Positions 7,254-15,411 of a stretch of 21,495 nt of DNA are shown one piece after another. The stretch is from JANWJE01 sp044326545 (GTDB taxonomy: Bacteria; Chlamydiota; Chlamydiia; Chlamydiales; Parachlamydiaceae), in assembly GCA_044326545.1 (NCBI GenBank), contig JBIRBM010000030.1, positions 1-21,495 of the forward strand. The letters run 5' to 3'. The notes below the pieces were generated by a model. It saw only the letters and a list, made by a program, of their open reading frames with translations. It had not been told where the DNA came from and ran no database searches. The position numbers were made by a program, and so were the translations under genes. Position 1 is the first letter of the stretch. Every line of letters begins with the position of its first letter.

Positions 7254-9005
7254 ATGTTTAGTTTTAGGCAGAAAATACTCATTAGCTACCTCATTGTTTT
7301 TTTTGTGTTTATTGCGTTAATGTTTCCTTTTGTCACCCGCTGGGTTCAGGAAATTGTGCTGCAATCAATGGAGGCTCGTGCAGCAGAAATTATAGCAAAT
7401 ATTCAAGATGCTCCTAACAATGATGCGTTAGTGCGCCGTTTAAAAGATCAAAAAAGCATTATGTTCTTCCGTAGTGGAATTATTACAAATGAACATAAAA
7501 TATTATACGACTCGCACACTAAACGATTACTGGGACCTAAATTCAGTCAAGAATATGTTGTTGACCACCCGGAGGTGACGCAAGCTTTTCAAGAAGGAAT
7601 GGGATATCACGAAGAGTACTCTCAAATTTTAGGTCAAAAATTTGCCTATCTTGCCAAGGCATTTGATTTTCATGGAAAACCCTATGTTTTGCGGACAGCA
7701 TTTCCCTACCAATTTGTCAGAGAAATTACACATGATTTTGAAATTGGTTTTTTGGGCCTTTCCGCTCTGATCCTCCTGCTTTTTAGCATCATGACTTGGT
7801 TTGTGATTCATTATTTAACCCTGCCGATTCAACGGATCATTAATGCTGTGAAACCCTACCAAGAAGGGACGGCGCATCTATTGCCTCACATTGATTTGAG
7901 CAGAATGAATCGAAATGATGATTTTAATAAGTTGGCCAATACGTTAAACAGCTTGTCTCTTAAAATTCAAAATCATATCGACACGATTACAAAGGAAAGG
8001 AACGAAAAAGAGGTCATTTTGGAATCTCTTGTTGAGGGGGTCATAGCGGTTGATGATGACATGGAAGTGACTTATACCAACCACATGGCTTTAAAACTCA
8101 TGAACAATATGGAGGGGCTCATTGGGAAAAAATTTTCTATCCTTCATCAAGATAAATGTGAAAATTTACTCCATCAATGCCAGGAAGAAAAAAAACCGCT
8201 CACCGATACAATGCACATTTTTCAAGAAGGAAAAAAAATATATTTAGATTTAGTTGCAGCTCCCAAAAAAGATAATGCCGGGGGAATCCTCGTTTTACAG
8301 GACAAAACAGCTCACTATAAAATTTTTGAAATGCGGCGCGATTTTATTGCCAATGCCTCGCATGAACTTAAAACCCCCATTACAATCATTCTAGGATTTG
8401 CAGAGGCTTTGCATGATAATCCAGAACTTCCCGTTAAAACACGGGTTGAAGTGACAGGTAAAATTGTTCGCAATTGTAAACGGATGGCTGCATTAATTAA
8501 AGATTTATTAACCCTTGCAGATATTGAAAACATTCCCTCGTCTCGTCTTAGTTTGTTTGATTTATCTGAGTTGACTGATCGATGCCGATGCATGCTTAAG
8601 GAAGTGTTTCCAGAAGCTGAAGTGATTGTTGATAAACGCAAAGAGAATATTTTTCTTTTTGGAGACATGGATCTTTTAGAACTAGCAGAGATGAATTTAA
8701 TTGAAAATGCTGCAAAGTATTCCAATCGACCGGCTAAAATTAAGGTCACCTTAGATGAAGACAATCATGATGTCTTGATCAAGGTCGCTGATCAAGGACT
8801 TGGAATTCCTCTGGCAGATCAAGAGCATATTTTTGATCGGTTTTACACGGTTGATAAAGCACACTCTCAGAAAATGGGGGGATCGGGGCTTGGCCTCTCG
8901 ATTGTGAAAACGATCGTCGAAAAACATTTTGGGACGATTCAACTTGAGTCAGAATTTGGAAAAGGCTCTACGTTTACCATTCGCATTCCTAAGAAGCTGT
9001 CCTAA
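7254..9005 (+). CDS. Membrane sensor histidine kinase, PhoR/WalK-like
   Basis: The order is TM1 (about 8-27), a 130-residue extracytoplasmic sensor (28-160), TM2 (162-188), HAMP (about 189-243), a PAS domain (about 251-355), a HisKA dimerisation domain and a HATPase_c domain. Catalytic motifs are intact: phospho-acceptor H370 in FIANASHELKTP, N-box NLIENAAKYS with N485, G1 box DQGLGIP (513-519), F box (about 527-531) and G2 box GGSGLGLSIV (542-551). It should autophosphorylate H370 and pass the phosphate to a response regulator, but none is encoded in this window. The layout is that of PhoR (TM-sensor-TM-HAMP-PAS-kinase). The ATG follows AAAGGG closely. The gene lies 29 bp after the aminopeptidase, a pairing with no obvious functional logic. 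The ligand is unknown, so no symbol is given. Confidence 0.92.
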   Translation: MFSFRQKILISYLIVFFVFIALMFPFVTRWVQEIVLQSMEARAAEIIANIQDAPNNDALVRRLKDQKSIMFFRSGIITNEHKILYDSHTKRLLGPKFSQEYVVDHPEVTQAFQEGMGYHEEYSQILGQKFAYLAKAFDFHGKPYVLRTAFPYQFVREITHDFEIGFLGLSALILLLFSIMTWFVIHYLTLPIQRIINAVKPYQEGTAHLLPHIDLSRMNRNDDFNKLANTLNSLSLKIQNHIDTITKERNEKEVILESLVEGVIAVDDDMEVTYTNHMALKLMNNMEGLIGKKFSILHQDKCENLLHQCQEEKKPLTDTMHIFQEGKKIYLDLVAAPKKDNAGGILVLQDKTAHYKIFEMRRDFIANASHELKTPITIILGFAEALHDNPELPVKTRVEVTGKIVRNCKRMAALIKDLLTLADIENIPSSRLSLFDLSELTDRCRCMLKEVFPEAEVIVDKRKENIFLFGDMDLLELAEMNLIENAAKYSNRPAKIKVTLDEDNHDVLIKVADQGLGIPLADQEHIFDRFYTVDKAHSQKMGGSGLGLSIVKTIVEKHFGTIQLESEFGKGSTFTIRIPKKLS

Positions 9006-9046
9006 GAACTTGATCAAAATTTTGAACACGTTCTAAGACAGCTTCT
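8992..9046. terminator. Long inverted repeat between convergent genes (family B, copy 2)
   Basis: AGAAGCTGT (8992-9000) pairs with ACAGCTTCT (9038-9046). CTAAGAAC (9002-9009) pairs with GTTCTAAG (9030-9037) with one mismatch, and further pairing continues inward to about 9019/9020. The left arm includes the last codons of the kinase and its TAA; the right arm ends 9 bp before the stop of the opposing gene. It probably separates the two convergent transcripts. The inner 36 bases match the palindrome at 2111-2147. Confidence 0.6.
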
Positions 9047-9054
9047 GGGCTGAT

Positions 9055-12000
9055 TTAAACAGGTTTTTCAGATAATATGTTCTCTATTCGTTCAAAATTT
9101 ACTCGACTTTCTTGGCATTGTCTTGATAACACCTCTTTTTGATTTTTTAAATAGTCTACATAAGAGTGTCTGCCAGATCTGTTAGACGCTTTTTCCTTAT
9201 CGATCATCGATTTTAAGAGATCTTCGCTCTTATCCACTGATAAATGAATCAAAAGTAAAAGTCCTCCCAGGAGCTCTTCATTTTCCATTTTTTTTAAAAT
9301 CATAGTGTCGTTCTGTTTGAGAAAATAAGTGTCTAATTTTGAGGTGAGTAAAAAAAAAGTCATGTCCACATATTTATCTAGCTCTTCCTTTGAATAATTC
9401 ATAGGAACTAGAAATTGAGAATTAAAACAACGAAAATAGGCAGAGCTATCATTCCAACACTCCTCTTCAAACTGTTGCAGGATCTCTTTGTTTCTGGGCT
9501 CGAGTTTGTATTTTGCAAATTGAACGTAATTAAAATAAACGCGAAACGTGACATAAGCATAATAATAAGGAAATGGGCGATCAGCGTGGAATCTGTCGCG
9601 AGTCGATTGAAAAATGAATAAACAAAAAGGGATTCCATTCACCTCTTTTTCTAAAATTTGTGAAATAATGTTGGGAAAACGTTTATGCTCCAATAAAAGT
9701 TTATAGATGAAATCGACCCCCATGTGGGTCACATCGAGTTGATATTGTAATCCATTCATAAAAAGAGCATGCAAACGGTCAGCATATAGGGTCATTAAAC
9801 GTGCCCGTTCTCTATTTTCTTCCTCGCCTATTTTTTTTAGAATGTTATCTTGCCTTTTTGTCACCTTTTCTAATTGATTCAGATCTTCTATTTGCTCAAT
9901 TTGACAAGCAATTATCCACTCGATATAGTCAAAATAAAGATGAATTTCTCCTTCCAGGTGTAAATGAGAATGTTTAGTTTCACAAATTACATAGTTAAAA
10001 TGACCGATTAGATAAATATTCATGATCTGTCGTAAAAACTTTTTATGATGAGAAGTTTTCATTAAGATTTTCAACGCTAATGCCGTGAATCCTCGGATGT
10101 TGTAGCTGAGATTTTTTGTTTCTGAAGGAGAGATGTGGCATTCCATAACCACAAAATCGGCAATTTTTCCAACAAGAGAGAGGACTCTGACATCGTCTAG
10201 GACGTTCTGATTTTCGCTGACCATCAAAAAATAAGAATAAAACTGAGCGACCAATTCATCGATCAAGACAAACCTTCTATTGTCAATTAAGGAATCTATT
10301 TTTTTTATCAAAATTTCTTTTAAATAAGTAACATCTTTACTTGCAATTGTGATTAAAATCTTGTCATCCCAGCAAATTTTCCTTGAAAGCATCGATTCGA
10401 TTAAAGGAAGCCAATCCAATGCATCGTTAGGCATTATCAAAAGTATCGCTAAAACCCTGGAGTAAATCGAAGGATCTCTTAGCTCAGTTGGATTTGTCAA
10501 AATCGAGCAGAGGCAAGATTTGATCTCATCAGGCAAAGAATGCCCTTCTTGCATCCAAAAACAAAGAACATCTAAATGGCAACAGATCAGATGATCATTT
10601 TCGTTAAAGCAGGCATGTAAACAGAGATAGTGGATTGAGGATTGCGCGATTCTTTCAAAATCCAAAATCTTTATGCTCTCAGGGAGGAGATTGGGAACGT
10701 AAATGATCAACTCATTGGAGGCTATGTCATGCCATTTTTGTATTTCGCGTATGTGCATGTTAACCTCTTGTGGAAAAAATCCTTGGTTAAAGCGAATGAA
10801 ACTCACAAGAGATAAATAAAGGCTAGCGAATGAAGAATTGTTTTCAAATAAGCAGAGCGGAAATTGATTTAAAACATTTTTTGCCATTTCCACTTCTTTT
10901 GCCCAACCTTTTTTTCGATAGCTTTTTCCCTTTTCTTCTTCCAGCCGGATTGAAAAAAGACGGATGCAATCGCTCAGTTTATCCGACCATTTTAATTGAA
11001 ATAGCTGTCGATTAGGTGGAGTTAAATAGGGAGAAAAAAGAGCGAAGAACGGATGATTGATTTCCACCTTCTCTACAAATGCGTTAAAAATCATCCCTGC
11101 GTAGTGCCCTAGGGATTCTTCCGGTAACGCTTTGGTTTTTTCATTCCATGTTAAAACCATTGAAAACCAATCATGAGCCTCTTGGAGAGATTCGATCTGT
11201 TTTAGGCAAAGCAGCTGTGATAAAACGATCGCTCCTGCTTCAAAAAGAGGAACGAACTGTTTCGATTTCTTTTTTGCACAATCAAAAGTGACTTGCAATA
11301 ATTCTTCTGTGTTTAAACATAGGCAGAATCGCTCGACAAATAGATCCACCTTTGTTTGAGAAACGAAGGAAGAATTAAAGAGGTGCTTGGCGAAAATCAA
11401 AGCGATTGCATGTTTAATCGAGGCAGAGAAGTGGCAAAGGACGTCATGTGTCAATAAATTCATACATGTTTCGATCTCGGATCGGTTCTGCTCATGACTG
11501 AGCAAAAAAGGAATAAAGGCGTCCATGTGCGTAGCAATCTGCAGAAAATAAACCCGTAGTTCTTTGCCGCAAAAGCGCAAGATGTGAGTTTCTAAAACAT
11601 CTTTAAAGCCTTCTAGCTCTTTAGCCTTTACCATCAAAGCAAAAGCTGCTCTTTTATCTGATTCTACGAGCATATCGAGGCGCGTTTTGACGCTAAAGAT
11701 TAATGAGGCATCTTCAATGAGATCAAAAAAAGGAGACGATTCAAGCCATGAAGCAACAGGGGGAATCAGATAAAAATCGACGTAAGCCTTTAAGCAAGAA
11801 TCTTGATCTTTTACTCCTCTTTTAAGAGAATCAATCAAGCTCGATTCTAAAGAAGATTTATCTTCTGCTAGACGATTCCAAATGAATGTCCAGTGAGGAT
11901 AGCACGTTTCAATACCTGTCAAAGCCTCCATGTATTGAAGAATACACAAGGATTTATGGGGATCATGTTTAAGATTGACAGACAAAACACGGGAAAAAGC

Positions 12001-13179
12001 CGATGCCATATTCTCATTGATTTTAGGACAATTGTCCAACAGATGGGGATCAAAAGGATAGGAAGAAAGTTTAAAGAGATAAAACGGTTCTTTTAAAAGT
12101 AAAAAAGCCTTTAAATAAAAAAGGGGAGCATTTTTCCCCTTCAAAGCGTCGTCGATTTTTTTAGAAAAATCATGTTGGTCGATGCATGCAGAAAGGAGGG
12201 AAAGGAGGACAAACAACGATTGTGTCTCTTCAGTCAAGACCTCTTCACTCAGTTTACCCTCCATCACAAGGGTGATGAATAAATCTGCCCATGGCTTTGA
12301 TTGGCCAATAGAAGGATTGCGTCTATGATGCTCTCTTGCCGCTTGGGCAAGGGGAATGAGAACCTCAAGAAGAGGAGGTGAAATTTTTTGGTGCTGTTTA
12401 TGGCAAAGTTTTTTGATCACCCCGCACGTTGCTTTATTTTTCAGGTAATCGCTCACATTGAGTTGAGGAATTTGACAAAAAAGTTGAACAACCTCTTGTA
12501 AGCTTTCTTGGCTCCCTTCAAAGTTTATCTGATCACATAGACTTGTGATCATCTCCTCAGCTTGTTTCTCCTTGTAAGGCAAATCGATATCGCAATCTGC
12601 AAGAGTTTGTGCTAGATGACATAGAAGATTTTGTACTCTGTTCGAATTTTTGCAAAATGCAATGATGGTGGAACCGTTGTCTGGTTGTTGGGTCTCTCGA
12701 TTTTCTCTATTTAACTCTTCCTCTAAGAGTTGACTTCCAGTCCTTTTTTGCGCATTAGAAATCAAAAGATCAGGGCAATTGCCTGTCACCCCATTTATTT
12801 CCAAAGAAAAGACCACACATAACCGAGATTTTTCCATTTTCATTGTCATCGGACAGAGTGCTTCTTTTGAAAGTTGAGGCGCTCCATCCCCTAAAGCCTT
12901 TTGAAATGCTTCCTGAAAATTTTCAATCAACTTAGGAACGGAAAACCGATAAATATTGGTCGGCGTCACGTTCTGTGGATAGTCTCTGGTAAGACAGTAA
13001 GCGAGCGTATTATTTTCTTGAGAAAAAATACACACTTGCCACGTTGTTGGGGATTTTAACGTGTTAAAACAAGAGTTTATCAGCTCTTTTAAAGAACATG
13101 AAACACTTACCTCTTGCGTTTTTATAGGTGCCAGGACCCTTATTCCTTCCACATCGGAGGAAATGAATGGATTGATCAT
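9055..13179 (-). CDS. Giant orphan cytosolic protein, 1374 residues
   Basis: I do not recognise any domain. The product has no signal peptide and no convincing membrane segment. It is rich in Leu, Ile, Phe and Cys and almost wholly helical by eye, with many 30-45-residue helix-turn-helix-like stretches. That suggests an alpha-solenoid (HEAT/ARM-like) scaffold, which is inference. A charged segment with EKVTKRQDNILKKIGEEENR, about 300 residues from the C-terminus, may be coiled coil. The frame extends to a TTG at 13212, but that codon lies in a 7-bp hairpin (13207-13224) and has no ribosome site. ATG 13179 follows AAGGAG (13196-13191) with an 11-base gap and is preferred. The gene is monocistronic and faces the kinase gene. 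Such very large lineage-restricted proteins are common in environmental chlamydiae and may be host-interaction factors, but nothing here proves it. Confidence 0.82.
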   Translation of the reverse strand: MINPFISSDVEGIRVLAPIKTQEVSVSCSLKELINSCFNTLKSPTTWQVCIFSQENNTLAYCLTRDYPQNVTPTNIYRFSVPKLIENFQEAFQKALGDGAPQLSKEALCPMTMKMEKSRLCVVFSLEINGVTGNCPDLLISNAQKRTGSQLLEEELNRENRETQQPDNGSTIIAFCKNSNRVQNLLCHLAQTLADCDIDLPYKEKQAEEMITSLCDQINFEGSQESLQEVVQLFCQIPQLNVSDYLKNKATCGVIKKLCHKQHQKISPPLLEVLIPLAQAAREHHRRNPSIGQSKPWADLFITLVMEGKLSEEVLTEETQSLFVLLSLLSACIDQHDFSKKIDDALKGKNAPLFYLKAFLLLKEPFYLFKLSSYPFDPHLLDNCPKINENMASAFSRVLSVNLKHDPHKSLCILQYMEALTGIETCYPHWTFIWNRLAEDKSSLESSLIDSLKRGVKDQDSCLKAYVDFYLIPPVASWLESSPFFDLIEDASLIFSVKTRLDMLVESDKRAAFALMVKAKELEGFKDVLETHILRFCGKELRVYFLQIATHMDAFIPFLLSHEQNRSEIETCMNLLTHDVLCHFSASIKHAIALIFAKHLFNSSFVSQTKVDLFVERFCLCLNTEELLQVTFDCAKKKSKQFVPLFEAGAIVLSQLLCLKQIESLQEAHDWFSMVLTWNEKTKALPEESLGHYAGMIFNAFVEKVEINHPFFALFSPYLTPPNRQLFQLKWSDKLSDCIRLFSIRLEEEKGKSYRKKGWAKEVEMAKNVLNQFPLCLFENNSSFASLYLSLVSFIRFNQGFFPQEVNMHIREIQKWHDIASNELIIYVPNLLPESIKILDFERIAQSSIHYLCLHACFNENDHLICCHLDVLCFWMQEGHSLPDEIKSCLCSILTNPTELRDPSIYSRVLAILLIMPNDALDWLPLIESMLSRKICWDDKILITIASKDVTYLKEILIKKIDSLIDNRRFVLIDELVAQFYSYFLMVSENQNVLDDVRVLSLVGKIADFVVMECHISPSETKNLSYNIRGFTALALKILMKTSHHKKFLRQIMNIYLIGHFNYVICETKHSHLHLEGEIHLYFDYIEWIIACQIEQIEDLNQLEKVTKRQDNILKKIGEEENRERARLMTLYADRLHALFMNGLQYQLDVTHMGVDFIYKLLLEHKRFPNIISQILEKEVNGIPFCLFIFQSTRDRFHADRPFPYYYAYVTFRVYFNYVQFAKYKLEPRNKEILQQFEEECWNDSSAYFRCFNSQFLVPMNYSKEELDKYVDMTFFLLTSKLDTYFLKQNDTMILKKMENEELLGGLLLLIHLSVDKSEDLLKSMIDKEKASNRSGRHSYVDYLKNQKEVLSRQCQESRVNFERIENILSEKPV

Positions 13180-13212
13180 CTCTCGTGCAACTCCTTCATT
13201 CACTTGATTCAA

Positions 13213-13659
13213 AAAGATTTGAATGGATTGTTATAAACTCAATTTAAATATTTATTTTAATTCATTAAATAGTTGAGGTAATATGTTGATTAAGATTTTT
13301 TATTCAGTATATTTAACGGGAGGGGTTTTTGTAAAAATGAATTTTTTTATTCTTATAATAAAAACATTCATTGTAAATGAGTTATGCAATTTTTGTGCGG
13401 TTTGAGTGATGTCGATTTTAGTTGATATGATAATGCTAATTTTATTTGATTTTTAGTTATTTATAGTTTTTTGTTTATTGTTTTAAAGATACTAATAAAA
13501 ATTAGGTTTTAAAGCAATCTCTAATTCAACCGCCATTTTTTTTGTCGGACCTGTTCGATTCATTTTTATACATTTACAACAAACATTTGACATTAATGAT
13601 ATTGATAAAGTAAAGTGAAGTCGACTCTTTTTGAAATCGCATAAACAATAGGTTGCGAT
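13213..13659. other. AT-rich divergent intergenic region
   Basis: Together with the leader that follows, this region separates the giant minus-strand gene from the arginine transporter genes. It contains very AT-rich DNA, a minus-strand TATAAC (13235-13230) that could serve the giant gene, and a plus-strand TATAAT (13354-13359) with a poorly spaced TTGTAA. The best promoter, TTGACA-N18-TAAAGT, is listed separately. I see no ORF or RNA gene before 13660. Confidence 0.5.
13587..13616 (+). promoter_or_regulatory. Promoter candidate for the arginine transporter leader
   Basis: A perfect TTGACA (13587-13592) is followed after 18 bp by TAAAGT (13611-13616), four of six to TATAAT. Transcription would start near 13624, about 36 bases before the leader ORF and 330 bases before artJ, giving an unusually long leader RNA. 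This is the best sigma-70-like match I found in the intergenic DNA. Confidence 0.45.
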
Positions 13660-13785
13660 ATGACGTTTATCAATCTTTTAAGCTCTACTTTAGAGGCTGA
13701 GATCCAACACATCATGTGTTTTCTCTCTTCTTTGGATGTCTCAATCCATTCTTCTTTTGTCCTTTCTTTCCGCCGTCGGCGTTAA
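13660..13785 (+). CDS. Candidate arginine-sensing leader peptide, 41 residues
   Basis: This short ORF starts with ATG after AATAGGT at good spacing (6-7 bases). Its last codons before TAA are CGC CGT CGG CGT, so the peptide ends FVLSFRRRR. Four consecutive Arg codons just before a stop, in the leader of an arginine-type transporter gene, are the hallmark of ribosome-mediated attenuation. The stop codon overlaps an AGCCACA segment (13785-13791) that can pair with TGTGGCT (13878-13884). A ribosome stalled on the Arg codons would cover that segment. I see no classical terminator hairpin with a T run downstream, so control could act on translation instead. The peptide resembles no family known to me. 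The ORF may be chance, but its position and ending are striking. Confidence 0.4.
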   Translation: MTFINLLSSTLEAEIQHIMCFLSSLDVSIHSSFVLSFRRRR

Positions 13786-13884
13786 GCCACATTTTCCCTT
13801 TTTAACTCACATTTTTTGACTATTCATTATCCCACTTGCTCTCTCATGCGTTTATTTTTTTATATGACGTATTGTCTTGTGGCT
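13785..13884 (+). promoter_or_regulatory. Long-range pairing in the artJ leader
   Basis: AGCCACA (13785-13791) and TGTGGCT (13878-13884) can form a perfect 7-bp stem closing a loop of about 86 bases. Alternative small stems are ATGCGT/ACGTAT (13846-13851/13867-13872) and TAAAAT/ATTTTA (13884-13889/13896-13901), the last competing at one base. TTAACTCAC at 13803-13811 matches the outer arm of repeat family A. Regulatory meaning is inference. Confidence 0.3.
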
Positions 13885-13913
13885 AAAATGAATCAATTTT
13901 AACAACCGCTAGC

Positions 13914-13932
13914 AGCGCGATCTCTTTGCGCT
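13914..13932 (+). promoter_or_regulatory. Hairpin just before the artJ ribosome site
   Basis: AGCGCGA (13914-13920) pairs with TTGCGCT (13926-13932), seven pairs including one G-U, around the loop TCTCT. It ends about 10 bases before ATAGGA, the artJ ribosome site, and could influence translation initiation. Confidence 0.35.
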
Positions 13933-13954
13933 TCAAAGCAGAATAGGAATGTTT

Positions 13955-14752
13955 ATGCCTCCATTTTTTAAAAAAAAATTGATTGCAATATGTGCAATTG
14001 CTGCTCTTGGAATCATGATCTTAAAGTCTTTCCAAGGAACTGAAGATCGATCTGAAGAGACAATCATGATTGGCCTTCAAAGTGGGTATCCCCCTTTTGA
14101 ATTTATGGATACAACAGGAAAAATCATCGGCTTTGATGTCGACATTGCTGACATCATCGCTAAAAAACTGCAAAAAAAACTTGTCATTCAAGACATGGAG
14201 TTTGAGGGCGAAATTCTGTCGCTCAAACAAGGGAAGATTGACTTGATTATAAGTGGAATGAACATCACCCCTACTAGGGTTAAAGAAATTTCAATGGTTC
14301 CCTATCATGGTGAACAGGTGACATCGTTGAGCCTTATTTTTTGGAATGAGATTCCGCCAGAGGTTAAAACGATCGAAGACATCGCGCGGCTCTCAAACCC
14401 GGTAGTCAGTGTCGAATCCGGCGCAATCCCCGAAGACTATATGCATCATCACCCCAACATTCGTGTCAAATCGTTTCAAGGGGCATTAGGTCCATTAATG
14501 GATGTCAAATATGGGAAGTCGGCGGCCAATCTTGTTGAGACAGATGTCGCAGAATACCTCAAAAAGCAACATCCACACATCAACATCTTAAATGTCCCTC
14601 TTCCACAAGAGGAAATCATCATGGGTTTTGGGATAGGAATTAAAAAAGAAAACGAAGAGCTTTTTCAACAGATTGAAGCAATTATTCAAAGCCTTAAGGC
14701 TTCTGGAGAACTTAAGCAACTTGAAGATAAATGGTTTAAGGGGATCGGATAA
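13955..14752 (+). CDS. artJ: Periplasmic amino-acid-binding protein, ArtJ-like
   Basis: This is the extracytoplasmic solute-binding subunit (SBP_bac_3) of a polar amino-acid ABC importer, probably for arginine or a related cation. It matches, from memory, chlamydial ArtJ along its length: YPPFEFMD, GFDVDIA, an ILxLKxxxIDxIxxGMxITPxRxKEI segment, and VKYGKSAANLVE, ending ELKQLEDKW. The N-terminus is KKK plus a hydrophobic stretch (about 9-22) with no clear AXA site and no good lipobox, since the Cys is preceded by Ile. It may be membrane-anchored or cleaved atypically. Two in-frame ATGs exist, at 13949 and 13955. The second has the better distance (about 7 bases) from ATAGG and is chosen, giving 265 residues. 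It is the first of three coupled transporter genes; its stop overlaps the permease start (TAATG). Citrulline rather than arginine is a possible ligand given argGH downstream. Confidence 0.88.
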   Translation: MPPFFKKKLIAICAIAALGIMILKSFQGTEDRSEETIMIGLQSGYPPFEFMDTTGKIIGFDVDIADIIAKKLQKKLVIQDMEFEGEILSLKQGKIDLIISGMNITPTRVKEISMVPYHGEQVTSLSLIFWNEIPPEVKTIEDIARLSNPVVSVESGAIPEDYMHHHPNIRVKSFQGALGPLMDVKYGKSAANLVETDVAEYLKKQHPHINILNVPLPQEEIIMGFGIGIKKENEELFQQIEAIIQSLKASGELKQLEDKWFKGIG

Positions 14753-15411
14753 TGTTAAAAGACTATTCAATTTTGATGCAATCTCTCCCTTTTTTATTTC
14801 AGGGGGTGTGGATCACTATCGAAATCGCTTTGACTTCGATAGTGATAGGCCTTTTGGGAGGAATGATAATAGGAGTCTTGAACTGCAAAAAAATGCAACA
14901 TCCATTTCTAACCCCCCTTCTTAATAGCTTCGTATGGGTCATAAGAGGGACGCCCTTGTTTGTGCAAGCACTCATCGCCTATTATGCTTTGCCCGAAATG
15001 ATCGGAATTTCCCTATCTCCCTTTACAGCCGGGGTCATCGCATTAGGGATTAACTCCACAGCTTACATTTCAGAAATTGTGCGAGGGGGAATTAACGCAA
15101 TTGCTCAAGGACAGTGGGAGGCTGCTTACATTCTTGGACTCAATCGGTTGCAAACTTTAAAAGGGATTATTTTACCACAAATGCTGCGAATCAATCTGCC
15201 GAGTTTAACGAATGAACTCACAGCCTTGATTAAAGAAACAAGCGTTCTCATGGTCATTGGAGTAGCCGAACTTACAAAAGTTAGCCGAGATATCGTTGCT
15301 CGTGAGCTCGATCCCATGACAATTTATTTAGCAGCAGCATTTCTCTATCTTATCATGACAAGTAGCGTCTCATTATTGGCACAATATACAGAAAAAAGGT
15401 GGCATTTATGA
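14752..15411 (+). CDS. Amino-acid ABC transporter permease (HisM/GlnP/ArtQ type)
   Basis: The 219-residue inner-membrane protein has about five hydrophobic segments (about 11-45, 52-80, 88-106, 150-173 and 190-210) and is the channel subunit of the importer. The ATPase-coupling EAA motif is complete: EAAYILGLNRLQTLKGIILP (residues 123-142). Polar amino-acid permease features include the N-terminal GVWITIEIAL and RGTPLFVQ. Its ATG overlaps the last base of the binding-protein gene, and its TGA overlaps the ATG of the ATPase gene (ATGA). The three are therefore almost certainly translated in a coupled way. Only one permease gene is present, so the channel is likely a homodimer. Substrate follows from the ArtJ-like partner. 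Confidence 0.92.
   Translation: MLKDYSILMQSLPFLFQGVWITIEIALTSIVIGLLGGMIIGVLNCKKMQHPFLTPLLNSFVWVIRGTPLFVQALIAYYALPEMIGISLSPFTAGVIALGINSTAYISEIVRGGINAIAQGQWEAAYILGLNRLQTLKGIILPQMLRINLPSLTNELTALIKETSVLMVIGVAELTKVSRDIVARELDPMTIYLAAAFLYLIMTSSVSLLAQYTEKRWHL

Noticed and set aside
8315..8764. 149-codon frame antisense to the kinase
   Set aside because: Antisense to conserved HisKA/HATPase coding sequence, low-complexity Ser/Lys-rich product, no ribosome site.
13180..13212. TTG start adding 11 residues to the giant orphan protein
   Set aside because: No ribosome site, and the codon lies in a small hairpin; the ATG at 13179 follows AAGGAG.
13354..13359. TATAAT as a plus-strand promoter
   Set aside because: The best upstream -35 (TTGTAA) is 19 bp away, and the region is AT-rich enough for chance matches; the site at 13587 is better.
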